A DNA stretch of 64,000 bases from Stomoxys calcitrans (lineage: Eukaryota > Arthropoda > Insecta > Diptera > Muscidae), in contig NC_081554.1 in assembly GCF_963082655.1 (NCBI RefSeq), forward strand, positions 49,565,169 through 49,629,168, in the 5' to 3' direction. A program made the translations under genes and the position numbers. Numbering within the stretch: position 1 is the stretch's first letter; each line of letters opens with the position of its first letter. Positions 21,597-31,772 of the stretch are shown piece after piece. A model generated the notes under the pieces. The model saw nothing but the letters and a program-made list of their open reading frames with translations. It made no database searches and had not been told where the DNA came from.

Positions 21597-22352
21597 CGAC
21601 AGTACAATGGCCATAAGGGCAATAACAACCAGGACGGTAAGGTCACGAACAGTCTTGCAGTGTAAGAAGGAGATTAACGTCTTCTCTCAGGATGGCAAAA
21701 TTCGCATCATTTGGGTGATGCGGGCCATAACGGAGTAAGGGATAATGGCAGACGATTTGGCGGTGAAGGCCAGAGGAGTGCCTTCAATAAACTTGGTTAA
21801 CCCGAAGCCTTTCGGGTCGACGCAGTTCGAGTTAAGGAAGTGGGCGACAACTGTGCATGCAACCCTTGTGGTTGCATGCGCATGCGAAAATCCTATGGGG
21901 GGGATCCAGATCGTGAGAAGATGAGGCTATTACTGAAAGGAAGCAAGAAGGAGGTCAGTACAGCTATTCGTATCATAACGGGACACATAGAACTACGAGC
22001 TCACTTATGTAAAATCTGTGCGGCAAGTGATAGCATGTGTAGGGCATGCGGGGAAGATGATGAGACGTTGGAGCATTTCCTTTGTCATTGCCCGGCTTTC
22101 GGGCAATCCAACAGACACCGGTACTTAGGTGGAGACACAATATCAGACATGAACCAACTTAGGGGAGTGGAGTATTGAAAACAATTAAGGATTTTGTAAG
22201 TAGCACGGAATTCCTAACTTAAAATTTTCTTTTTAGAGGTTACTTTATAGTTTTTAGAGCGCGCAATGAGCCGAATACTGGCTTAGGTGTATGTCCATAG
22301 TGGCATGGGGCGGATTAATATCTGCACTCTCTTTTCAACCTAACCTAACCTA
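21597..22352 (+). pseudogene. LINE-A 3' fragment: RNase H C-terminus and zinc motif
   Basis: Begins inside the 'TDSKMAIRAITTRT' segment and continues through the RNase H C-terminal motif. The frame 21840-22178 includes SKKEVSTAIRIITGHIELRA and CRACGEDDETLEHFLC, a CX2CX8HX3C motif typical of the C-terminus of this LINE class. The 3' end at 22352 is CAACCTAACCTAACCTAA. Several frameshifts are present. Confidence 0.8.
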
Positions 22353-22480
22353 ATGCCTCTATCTCACGGTATGTCACATGAAGATCTTGCATTATAAGTT
22401 CACGCACGGCATCAATGTTTTCTAGAACAAAGGCCGTTTTTGAACGACTTTCAAGGAATTCGCCACGAGTTCATTCCAAA
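22353..22480 (-). pseudogene. Mariner-family transposase remnant (N-terminal helix-turn-helix region)
   Basis: The minus strand reads FVLENIDAVRELIMQDLHVT followed by YREIEA, a recognisable piece of the DNA-binding domain of mariner-type transposases. It is cut at 22352 by the LINE-A 3' junction. The rest of the transposase is not found on the other side of the LINE fragment. Confidence 0.6.
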
Positions 22481-22509
22481 GTTAAACAACACAAATGATG
22501 GTAGTACGT

Positions 22510-22771
22510 CAAAACGTTCTGAGTACGATAATGCAAGAAAATTTCAACATTTCCAATGGAAATGTCAAATTGCACCTGACAACACTTGGTGTTGCCTAGG
22601 CTAGAAACTTATATAGCAGCCCTCGCATTGACAATATTTCCAAAACGTTTTGAGTACAATAATGCAAGAAAATTTCAACATTTCCAATGGAAATGTCAAA
22701 TTGCACCTGACAACACTTGGTGTTGCCTAGGCCAGACACTTATATAGCAGCCCTCGCATTGACAATATTTT
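22510..22771 (+). repeat. 131-bp tandem duplication
   Basis: Units 22510-22640 and 22641-22771 differ at only a few positions. Each has a central ACACTTGGTGTTGCC and a TTATATAGCAGCCCTCGC segment. No coding frame and no match to the other repeat families here. Confidence 0.85.
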
Positions 22772-24390
22772 CAACAACAGCGGTATTTGATTAGGCTTCC
22801 TTATCAAATCCTGTCACCTTTTAATCCGGCAATGCCACCTTTGGCCCTGTGAATATCACAATGTTGAAATTTTCAGTTTCCGACTAACCCCAAGCTCATG
22901 ACGGCAGTTGCGTTTATGATAATAAAGTTTTAATGTTAATCACATTTGAAGCCTTATACATTGGGTATTACTAACTACTGCATTGTCCTCCATGAAAGAC
23001 TAAATGTCACATTAAGTATTCGTTCTGAGTGACGCTCTAGTGTTTAAGGATTTATTCACAACTTTTGGGCAAATTAAATTATGCCAATTTGTAGCTGCCA
23101 TTGTTGGTTAAATTGTTTCTCTTGTAGTTTTATTTAGCAATGACCCAATTTTCGCAAATAGGAAAACAGTGAAATATAAGCCTAAATGTTTTCTATTCTT
23201 TCTCTTCTGCATGCAGTAGATTTAGATTTAATTAATGTGGGCCAATGTATATTCACAAATTATTTTAGTTATTTTTTTTTTTCTTCTGGGTTTTGCTTTT
23301 TACTGGTGGCCCAGTAAAATTAAACAAACCCATACAGAAGAGAAAATCCAAAGAGCTAAAGAAAAAATGAAACAATTTTCTCGCCTGCAAAAACAAAAAC
23401 ACAAGAAGAAAAAACACAAAAAGAGGCTTATCGAAACATTTTGAATCGGTGTAAGTACGGATAAGCCTACATAAATTTTCAGCTGATTCGGCAGCAATTT
23501 GAGACATCCTTGACCTGCTCTGCTGATTGTCCCATAGTCACAACTGCTGTTGTATAGAAGGCCAAACACCCAAAAAGCTATGGCAACCCACCATCATTCC
23601 CGATGTTCACTGCAACCATAGACTTTCCAGCTCAACGCCAATTAAGTGGATTTTTTTTTTCAGTTTTTGGTTTTGGTGCTGCCGCTACTACCACTGCTGT
23701 TGCTGTTGCCATTATTCGCGCATTGCGTTCTGTGGGCATGGCGTATCGACTACAAGCGGCAACGACATCAGCAAGCAACAAACGAATTTAAGGCATTTCA
23801 TGATGGCAACAAAACTATTTGCAATAATTAGTCAGAGAGTAAGCACAAGAACATTGAAATGGGGCATGCTGAGAAGGACATGGTGGAAGGAAGGGATGAG
23901 CCAGCAGAGTGAATTTGCTAATGCTCCATAAACTTTGCTCGGCTTCGATTCATACTCTCATTGTCCTTTGCTGTGTAGCCCACTCTGAAGAATTAACAAG
24001 AGACACTGTTTTACAGAAATAATCCAAATCTGCTAGTACTTCTACACTGATCAATGAATACCATACCGATTCCCACATGAAGAGAGAGAGAGAGAGAGTA
24101 GCCATTATTTGAGATATTGACTATTTTTGGTAAAATTTGTTATTTTTTCCTTGTTAAGCCCCATATTTCAGAGTAAATGGCCTACTTTGGTCAACTGAAA
24201 AAAATGGTAGACTAATATTAGCTCTTTCCGAATCTATCCAATTTAGAACCCTAGGTATCAAGGAATTTAAGATATTGACGATTTCGGTAAAATTTGGTAA
24301 TTTTTCTTTATGATGCTCATTTTTTCCACAGACCCACTGTGACCAATTGGGATATAGTCGGCTAAAATCGTTTACAGGATAATATAACAT
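22772..24390. other. Host non-coding island
   Basis: No repeat family match except (GA)n at about 24081-24098. Short open frames at 23235-23444 (K-rich) and 23527-23931 follow low-complexity runs and show no domain. Probably intronic or intergenic. Confidence 0.45.
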
Positions 24391-24799
24391 GGACTATGTT
24401 CTTTCCGAAAGTATCCAATTTCCGACCATATAAAAAATATATATTCTTGATCGTCGTAATAATCTAAGACACTCTTGCCATGTCCACCTGCCCGTCTGTC
24501 TGGTGAAATCACGCTAAAGTCTTTAAAATAGAGACAATGAGCAGAAATTTTGTTTATATCCTTTTTTTCCATAGGCAGATTAGGTTCGAAGATGTGATAC
24601 ATCGGACTATATCTTGATATAGCCCCCATATAGACCGTTTTAAGGTCTTAGCCACATTTATTATCCGATTTTGCCGAAATATGGGACAGTAAGTTGCGTT
24701 AGGTCACTCGACATCCTTTTTAAAATTGGTCCAGATCGGTCCAGATTGGGATAGAGCTGCCTTATAGATCGATTTCTCGATGTAAGGTCTCGGGGCCCA

Positions 24800-25090
24800 T
24801 AAAAGCATGTCCGCCTATGACGCTGAACGCCTGGGTTCGAATCCTGGCGAGACCACCAGAAAAAATTTTCAACGGTTGTTTTCCCCTCCTAATGCTGGCA
24901 ACATTTGTGAGGTACTATGCCAACTTCTCTCGAAAGAGGTGTCGCATTGCGGCACGCCGTTCGGACTCGGCTATAAAAAGGAGGCCCCTTATCATTGAGC
25001 TAAAAACTTGAATCGGACTGCACTCATTGATATGTGAGAAGTTTGCCCCTGTTCCTTAGTGGAATGTTCATGGGCAAAATTTGCATTTTG
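24800..25090 (+). repeat. tRNA-derived SINE copy, 5' truncated (first of a triplet)
   Basis: Starts inside the box A region ('gcatgtccgcctatgacgct'), with box B GGTTCGAATCCTGG, core GGCACGCCGTTCGGACTCGG and 3' tail. Joined directly to satellite sequence 'cataaaa' on its left. Confidence 0.8.
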
Positions 25091-25225
25091 CTTCGACATC
25101 CTTCTTCAATTTGGCCCAAATCGGTCCAGATTTGGATAGAGCTGCCTTATAGATCGATTTCTCGATGTATGGTCTCGGGCCCATAAAAGCCGCGTTTACT
25201 GTCCGATTTCGCTGAAATTTTGGAC

Positions 25226-25540
25226 AGTGTGTTAGGCCCCACTGTAGCGCAGAGATTGGCATGTCCGCCTATGACGCTGAACGCCTGGGTTCGAATCTTG
25301 GCGAGACCACCGGATAAAATATTCCAGGGGTGGTTTTCCCCTCCTAATGCTAACAACATTTGTGAGGTACTATGCCATGTAAAACTTCTCTCACTGCGGC
25401 ACGCCGTTCGGACTCGGCTATAAAAAGGAGGCCCCTTATCATTGAGCTTAAAACTTGAATCGGACTGCACTCCTTGATATGTGAGAAGTTTGCTTCAGTT
25501 CCTTAGTGGAATATTCAAAGGCAAAATTTTCAATTTTGCT
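25226..25540 (+). repeat. tRNA-derived SINE copy (second of a triplet)
   Basis: Begins CCCCACTGTAGCGCAGAGATT after 'gtgttagg'; box B GGTTCGAATCTTGG. Lacks the 'ccaaagaggtgtcg' segment. Followed by the same satellite unit as copies one and three. Confidence 0.8.
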
Positions 25541-25681
25541 TCGACATCCTTCTTCAATTTGGCCCAAATCGGTCCAGATTTGGATAGAGCTGCCTTATAG
25601 ATCGATTTCTCGATGTAAGGTCTCGGGCCCATAAAAGCCGCGTTTACTGTCCGATTTCGCTGAAATTTTGGACAGTGTGTT

Positions 25682-26010
25682 AGGCCCCACTGTAGCGCAG
25701 AGATTAGCATGTCCTCCTATGACGCTGAACGCCTGGGTTCGAATCCTGGCGAGACCACCGGATAAAATATTCCGGGGGTGGTTTTCCCCTCCTAATGCTG
25801 GCAACATTTGTGAGGTACTATGCCATGTAAAACTTCTCTCCAAAGAGGTGTCGCACTGCGGCACGCCATTCGTACTCGGTTATGAAAAAGAGGACCCTTA
25901 TCATTGAGCTTAAACTTGAATCGGACTTCACTGATTGATATGTGAGAAGTCTGCCCCTGTTCCTTAGTGGAATGTTCATGGGCAAAATTTGCATTTTTGC
26001 ATTTGCATTT
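25682..26010 (+). repeat. tRNA-derived SINE copy (third of a triplet)
   Basis: Same 5' junction as the second copy ('gtgttaggccccactgtagc'), box B GGTTCGAATCCTGG, full core and 3' tail. The period between copies is about 450 bases. Confidence 0.8.
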
Positions 26011-26595
26011 GTGTTAGGCCTTTCAACATTTTTTTTTTTCAAATTGGTTCAGATCGGTCCAGATTTGGATATAGCTGCCATATAGCCCTATCTTAGGCCC
26101 ATAAGGGGCCCATTCATCGTCCGATTTCGCTGAAATTGAGGACAGTAAGTTGTGTTAGGCTTCGCGATATCCTTCGTGAAGACGGCCAAGATCGGTCCAG
26201 ATTTGGATATAGCTGCCACATAGACCGATCTCTCAATTTAAGGTCTTGGTCCCATAAAAAACACATTTATTGTCCGATTTCCCTTAAATTTTGCACAGTG
26301 ACTTATGTTAGGCTTTTCGACATACGTGTCTTATATGGTTCAGATCGGTGTATATTCGGATATAGCTGCCATAAAGATCAGTATTGAACCAAAATTGAAC
26401 AGTGACTTGTATTTGTTAGACATCTAAATGTCCGTACCGTATTTGGTCCACATGACACCACATTTCGATATAGCTGCCATAGGTGCATAAATAAAGCATT
26501 TTTCAGCGGATTATAACGAAATGTGGTTAACATATATACCCGAGATGGTGGGTGGTGGGCCCGGCCGAACTTAATGCCCTTTCACTTGTTTGCAA

Positions 26596-26840
26596 GTTTT
26601 CTTTCGATTCTATCCCACTGTACTTAGGGTAAAAAAATTAAGTCAATTTCTTATTTTACTCTTTCATACCTTTTATTTGATACCCATATTGCTCCAATCG
26701 CCAAACATCTACGTTTGGGTTGGTTTTTTTTGGGGCGGGCGTTCCCCTAAGTTATTTGACCCAAAGTTTGGTACCAATTTTGTGTTTATGGGTTACCATA
26801 AGGTGTATATAATTTCACTTAAGTAGATCCACCCTTCTGC
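26596..26840 (-). repeat. F2 interspersed repeat copy
   Basis: Inverted copy of the family at 408-1250: 'ctatcccactgta', 'ttatttgatacccatattgc' and 'ttgacccaaagtttggtacc'. Confidence 0.6.
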
Positions 26841-26934
26841 TAGATCTGGCGTTTTGAAAATTGCGATAAGGGGGAAGATACGCCCCCATCGGATACCAAC
26901 ACCTTGTTACGCAAATTGCAAAATTTCCCATGAA

Positions 26935-27072
26935 TATTTCATTATGGAACCCACATATCAATGAAATGAGTACTGTCCGATTGAGTTTAAGTTTAAAGAA
27001 AAGGGGCTTGTTTAGTATAGCCTAGTCCAAACGGACTGAAGCTTCTTTGGGGAGAAGTTTTTCATGGCATTA
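26935..27072 (-). repeat. tRNA-derived SINE, 3' part
   Basis: Inverted tail and core: 'catatcaatgaaatgagtac', 'cgattgagtttaagtttaaa' and 'ggggagaagttt'. The tRNA-like head is missing. Confidence 0.65.
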
Positions 27073-27094
27073 CGAGAGAATAGCCATAGCTGAC

Positions 27095-28070
27095 ATTTTC
27101 ATACCCACCATCATGGGATGGGGGTATACTAATCTAGTCATTCCGTTTGTAACATCTCGAAATATTGATCTAGGACTCCATAAAGTATACATTCTTGATC
27201 GTCTCGAAATCCAGAGTCGATCTAGCCATGTCTGTCCGTCCGTCCGTCTGTCGAAATCACTATAGCGGTCGAACGCGTAAAGCTAGCCACTTGAAATTTT
27301 GCACAGTTGTTTAATATTGATGTAGGTCATTGGGGATTGCAAATGGGCCATATGGGTTCAGATTTGGATATAGCTACCATATAAACCGATCTGCCGATTT
27401 GATTTCTCGAGCTCCTGGATGCGGTAATTGTTGTCCGATTTGGTTGAAATTTTGCGCATAGTGTTCTGTTATGACTCTCTTCAACTGTGTCATGTACGGT
27501 CCAAATAGGTCTATAGTCTCATATAGCTCTTATATAAATCGATCTCCCGATTTGACTTCTCGAGCCCCTGGATGCGGTAATTGTTATCCGATGTGGCTGA
27601 AATTTTGCACATAGCGCTCTATGCCTCTCGACTACTGTGTCAAGTTCGGTCCAAATCGTTCTATAACCTGATATAGCTCCCATATAAACCGATCTCCCGA
27701 TTTGACTCCTTGAGCCCCAGGAAGCCTCAATTTTCATCCGATTTGGCTGAAGATTTGCAAATAGTGTTTTGTTATGACTTGCAACAGCTGTGCCAAGTAC
27801 GGTATAAATCGGTCTATAACCTGATATAGCTCCCATATAAACCGATCTCTCCCGAGCTCCTATATAGCGGGCCTTCTACCCAGATTGCGGACTTCTTGAG
27901 ACCCTGGAATCAAAAACTTTTGTCCGATTTGGCTGAAATTTTGCACATAGTGTTCCGTTATGACTCTCAAAAACTGTGCCAAGTATGGTCCAAATCGGTC
28001 TATAACCAGATATAGCTCCCAAGATAAGGCCCGACAGAACTTAGCACACTTACTTGTTTTCTGATATTCT
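27095..28070 (-). mobile_element. Satellite-bearing element, nearly complete
   Basis: Inverted copy running from 'cataccc-accatcatggg' and 'atacattcttgatcgtc' through about five units of roughly 165 bases ('tttggctgaaattttgcaca', 'ctgatatagctcccatataa') to 'gataaggcccgacagaactt' and 'cttacttgttttc'. No long coding frame; the frame at 27519-27836 simply follows the unit periodicity. Confidence 0.8.
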
Positions 28071-28094
28071 TGCCAAGATTCATACCCAGGCATA

Positions 28095-28190
28095 CAGCCC
28101 CAAGTGGAGAAAGTCGCTAGAAGATCGAGGCGCTTGGAAATCTATGATGAGTTCGGATAATGGAGCAAATGTTCTACCGTAGCCAATAGA
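28095..28190 (+). pseudogene. RTE-like LINE 3' fragment
   Basis: A short piece resembling the C-terminal DRGAW region of the RTE-like element at 4537-5240, cut on both sides. Confidence 0.4.
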
Positions 28191-28699
28191 GGTAAAGACA
28201 AAGTAAATCACACCACTAAAGTCATAAAGAATTCTTATAAAGGAGATTTGTATAGAACCCCTTCTCGAGCCCACAAACAAAACATAGGGGCATTACTTCT
28301 TACGAAGCACATTGAACAATTTCCAAGTACTGAGCATGAGCATCGTCCGTCATACACAGGCTCCTGTAGAGAAACTTATTTATTTGAAAAAAAAAACTCC
28401 CGAGCGGTGAGTTGAGCGAGGAGGGCATCGAGAGGGAGCACATCTGGAGACCGAAGTCCCCAAGTAAGTTTCTTCCTTCAGTCAGCAGCCATCATTCTCT
28501 GGTCTAGGGAGCAGCGGGCCATATACTCAGAGTCGATCCTGGATGTAATTCAATTCTTTAAAGGGTTAGTTTGCTCCGGGAGTGTGGAAGTTCCTCTATT
28601 CCGGAATGGAATGTTAAGTCAGTCAGTCAGTTGTGCGTTCTCCCTGGTCTTCGGCCCGCATTTTTACTTTCAAGACTCGAGAAAATTAACGTTAGAAAG
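28191..28699. other. Unidentified sequence
   Basis: Includes an A-run near 28387-28395 and a (CAGT)n-like stretch near 28620. I see no recognisable domain, repeat family or RNA gene. Confidence 0.35.
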
Positions 28700-28850
28700 T
28701 GTGGTTATGGCAAGATGGAGCCACAACACAAGATTCAATGAATTTGTTGCGTCAACAATTGCCCGAACGCCTCATCGCTCTGAGAGGCGATCTCGTAAGG
28801 CCGACACGCTCTCCAGATTTGAGTCCGTGCGATTTCATGTTTCATGGGCA
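28700..28850 (+). pseudogene. Mariner/Tc1-like transposase remnant (DDE domain)
   Basis: In frame around 28705 the translation reads QDGATTQDSMNLLRQQLPER, then LIALRGDLVRPTRSPDLSPCDFM. The QDGA...RSPDLSPCDF pair is the second-Asp to third-Asp region of mariner/Tc1-type transposases. Only about 45 codons remain. Confidence 0.65.
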
Positions 28851-28851
28851 C

Positions 28852-28950
28852 ACCCTGTATTAGTCAAGGTCACATTCAGGTCAAAGTATGGTGGCTCTTG
28901 ACCTATCGAAGGCTTTCGAAACGAACCAAGATTGCTTGATATGATTAGTG
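28852..28950 (+). pseudogene. Short Jockey/CR1-group LINE RT fragment
   Basis: Reads HSGQSMVALDLSKAFETNQD after a frame change, matching the VLMAVDLSKA segment of the element at 5345-7155. It abuts the mariner remnant. Confidence 0.5.
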
Positions 28951-29334
28951 ACAAAGATCCGTGTCTTTAATTTTTTGGAGTAGCATTTTTAGTAAAAGTT
29001 TTGGTTAGCTAGTGTAACGTTCTTAATCTAACCAGAAAACGACCTGATATATAGTTGCTGCTGCTTGCACTTGCTACGCATTTCAAGAATAGCTGCGGTA
29101 GTTAGCGACCAGTTCCTTACATTTCTACTGCATTTCCCCATACAACTGCCTACACTCAAAGAAAAAAGTAATTTAAGCAAATCAAATTGATTCAAAATCC
29201 AAAAAAATGTTGAAGGCCACAATAGGACATAGGTAGGAATGTTCACTTAAGGCTTATGATGCCCTTGAGTTCGAATCTTAATGAGAACATTAAAAATACT
29301 TTCAAAGATTTTTATATCCTTTACGAATCCTGAA
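28951..29334. other. Unidentified sequence with a possible decayed SINE head
   Basis: Near 29258-29300, 'ggcttatgatgcccttgagttcgaatctta' in shortened form resembles the SINE region between box A and box B, but the remainder is not alignable by eye. Confidence 0.3.
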
Positions 29335-29460
29335 GTCGTTGTGCATACCGGGCCACAGAAATATCCCAGGGCATTGTTGAGCTGACCAGGTTGGATGACA
29401 AGGAACTACCTTACAAATTTTCAGGAAACTGGAATCTGTGGGTATGCCCTCTGATGACTA
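29335..29460 (+). pseudogene. LINE-B RNase H C-terminal fragment
   Basis: The phrases 'cataccgggccacagaaata', 'gagctgacc' and 'gaactaccttac' match the end of LINE-B RNase H at about 3.5 kb. No open frame. Confidence 0.45.
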
Positions 29461-29463
29461 ACT

Positions 29464-30045
29464 AAATATTAAATTTCCCATTAACATTCCACTAAAGAAC
29501 AAGGTATACAGGTGGCTGATGAATATTGCTACAATGATGAATATTGCTACATTTTTTTTTCGGTGTATGGAATACATTTTTCTTTTATTCATGTTAAATT
29601 AAATTATTAAATTAATTATTAAATTATTATTAATTAAATTAATTAATTAATTAATTAAATTAATTATTAAATTATTATTATTAAATAGAAAAAAAGTTAT
29701 TACATTTTTTTTTGGTAGCGGCTTTCATCAGCCACCCTGTACTTCTCTCATATTAATGAGTGCAGTCCGATTTAAGTTTAAGCTCAATGAAAAGGGGTCC
29801 TCATTTGAGGGGTCATTAAATTTGAGGTCTACCACCAGGTTGCCGTTGACTAGAATAGAAGCCTCACTCTTCGAGTTCGTCATGATAGATAAGCATCTGG
29901 TAGAGAAGTTTAACATGGCGGGATACCTCAAAAATGTAGCCAGCATTAGCAAGGGGATAACCACCGACCAACATTTTTCTGATATTCACAACGGGATTTG
30001 AAATCAGGCGTTCAGTGTCATAGAGGAGTGCACGGTGATTTCTCT
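29464..30045 (-). repeat. tRNA-derived SINE (minus) interrupted by a TA-flanked MITE
   Basis: The SINE tail is at 29464-29506 ('attaacattccactaaagaa'), with tail, core and head at 29742-30045 ('tgagtgcagtccgatttaag', 'gcattagcaaggggataacc', then box B 'gggatttgaaatcagg'). A segment of 231 bases splits it. Confidence 0.7.
29509..29739. mobile_element. AT-rich MITE with inverted ends and TA duplication
   Basis: Ends CAGGTGGCTGATGAA and, inverted, CAGGGTGGCTGATGAA, each continuing to a GCTAC motif. Flanked by TA (29507-29508, 29740-29741). The interior is a long (TTAA/TAAT)n tract. Probably a Tc1/mariner-related MITE; no transposase. Confidence 0.75.
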
Positions 30046-30149
30046 GTGGCATGAAAGTTAATTCTTCAAGAGGAAAGGTGCTTAAGGTAACAGACGACAC
30101 GAATAGAGAACTGTGAATGCTTTAAGATTATGGGGCGCAATATAAATTT

Positions 30150-30276
30150 TAGGTCTACCATCGTCATGATAGATGAAGATCTGATTGGAAAACGTGCAGA
30201 GGTAGCAAGTAACGTTTTCTGCAGGACGCCGAGGTAGAGGAAATAATAAAACATTTGCTGTGTGTCTGTCCTGCAC
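30150..30276 (+). pseudogene. LINE-B zinc-motif fragment
   Basis: Reads GKRAEVASNVFCRT followed by a frameshift and the TIEHLLC-like region, matching the C-terminal motif at 51.3 kb. Confidence 0.5.
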
Positions 30277-30385
30277 AAGTAAAAACAAGCGAAAGCTTAA
30301 TAAGTTCGGAAGCCAAATCTTATATACCCTTCATCATGGACCGAATTTGTCGAATTCTTTTCCCGGTATCTGTCTTTAGGCAAAC
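30277..30385 (+). repeat. 5' end of a satellite-bearing element
   Basis: Reads 'caagtaaaaacaagcgaaag' and 'cttatatacccttcatcatg', the family's start, truncated after about 100 bases. Confidence 0.6.
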
Positions 30386-31700
30386 CAAATAGTCTGCTAT
30401 CAGACTCACTTAGACGTTTTCGTCCATTGTGATACCACAGGAACTGAAGAAGGAAGATGCCTTCTAGTTCCTACCGTTGAATCATCCAGATCGCTTTAAC
30501 AAACTCAACAACTTGCGAAAATGAGACAGGTCCTCAAAGAAATGAGAACCTAAAGTGGAACTCTTTCTGACTGGCAGTGCGGCTCACACACAAAGAAGGT
30601 GTTCTATAGTCTCTTCTTCTATGATGTCCTCATAGCTTCCGAAAAAGTCGATATTGGCAACCTTCAGTCTGTCAGCATGTATTCCGATCAGACAGTGACC
30701 TGTCATGACGGACACAATGGCTGAGACGTCTGTTCTAGCCAATGACAACAAAGCGGTAGACCTCTTCAAGTCTAGTTTATGCCACATTGCGTTGGACAGC
30801 TCACAGCCTCCTCTATGGGACCATCTATCATTCGTTGTGCTTCGTGCTGGTCCTGAAAACTTAGTTTACATGTCGCTAAAGGCATACCCACAGATTCCAG
30901 TATCCCTGGGAATGTGTAGGGTAGATCCTAGTCTTGCAAACTCATAAACTTTACAATTCCCTGGGTATCTCTGTGGCCCGACACCCAGAAGAGGTGAATT
31001 TTGAGCTATGCAGCCATCTCGTTGAGAGATCTTCGACAGTCGAGGGTGGTTTTCATGTTCAGGAATACGTTCTCCAGGGATTTAATGGCTGCGTGGATGT
31101 CTGAGAAGATATTTATGCCAATCGTCGTTATGACATTATATCTTACTAGCAAGGATCTCCCCACGATACACACTGCAGTGGTCGGGTAACCTTTTTGATA
31201 TGACCAGTTCTGCATATTTAGTGTGCACCCAAAGCTCAGCTGGTCGTCTAGTTTGGAACCATCCGCATAAAAGTCTCTGTAACTTCTATTGCCAGGGAGA
31301 TCGTAGTTCCAATCGGTTCTATCAGGAATAGCGGTACAGTACATTTTATCAAAGAGCCGCTCAGGTAGGGTGTAATCCACATTGCCAGGAACATCGGACA
31401 TTGTATCAAGGATAACACAGTGTTCGTAGCCGCCACATGACCAAGGACAAAGCTTTCTTACCCTCACGGCAGTGGTCGCAGCAAATTTTCTAACCACAAT
31501 CTCCATTAAATTTAATGCATCAGATGGTGTCGTCCTCAGTGCGGCTGTAATGTACAAACAAGTCATCCTTTGGATCCGGCTGAGTATTGAACAGTAGGTG
31601 GACTTTTGAAGCGCCGTCCACCAGACCACAACACCATATAGCATTATAGGTCTAACAACTGCAGTATATACCCAATGCATAACGCGCGGTCAAAACCCCC
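30386..31700 (-). pseudogene. LINE-B copy: RT C-terminus, RNase H and zinc motif
   Basis: The minus frame 31680 to 31006 (224 codons) holds the post-palm region (AVVRPIMLYGVVVWWTALQK, CLYITAALRTTPSDALNLME) and an RNase H domain: FYADGSKLDDQLSFGC with the first Asp and NIFSDIHAAIKSLEN with another catalytic-type Asp. It continues in other frames through the RNase H C-terminus to a zinc-motif region (30787 to 30584) in which the first cysteines are replaced (GSYED) while TIEHLLC remains. The 3' end, expected to be CCTAACC-rich as at 51.6 kb, is truncated by the fragment at 30277-30385. Confidence 0.78.
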
Positions 31701-31721
31701 AACTTTTGCCAAAGGCTCTCT

Positions 31722-31772
31722 TATAGGAGGCCACCGTGCCGCAGAGGTTAGCATGTCCGCCTAAGACGCTGA
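31722..31772 (+). repeat. SINE head fused to satellite sequence
   Basis: GGAGGCCACCGTGCCGCAGAGG and 'gcatgtccgcctaagacgctgaa' give way directly to 'gtcaagatcccagatcgg', a satellite unit phrase. Box B and the SINE body are lost. Confidence 0.7.

Larger units (their letters stand above)
24395..26595 (-). mobile_element. Satellite-bearing element (minus) containing a triplicated SINE/satellite composite
   Basis: Enters with 'atatattcttgatcgtcgt' and 'cccgtctgtc' (the family's 3' block, inverted) and leaves with 'ggcccggccgaacttaatgc' (the family's 5' start, inverted). Units read 'ggtccagatttggatatagc', 'gaccgatct' and 'ccgatttcgctgaaat'. Three SINEs lie in the opposite orientation inside it, each followed by about 150 bases of the same satellite unit. 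Confidence 0.75.

Noticed and set aside
24817..25907. Repeated small frames over the SINEs (LACPPMTLNAWVRIL and similar)
   Set aside because: They are the tRNA-like SINE head read as protein.
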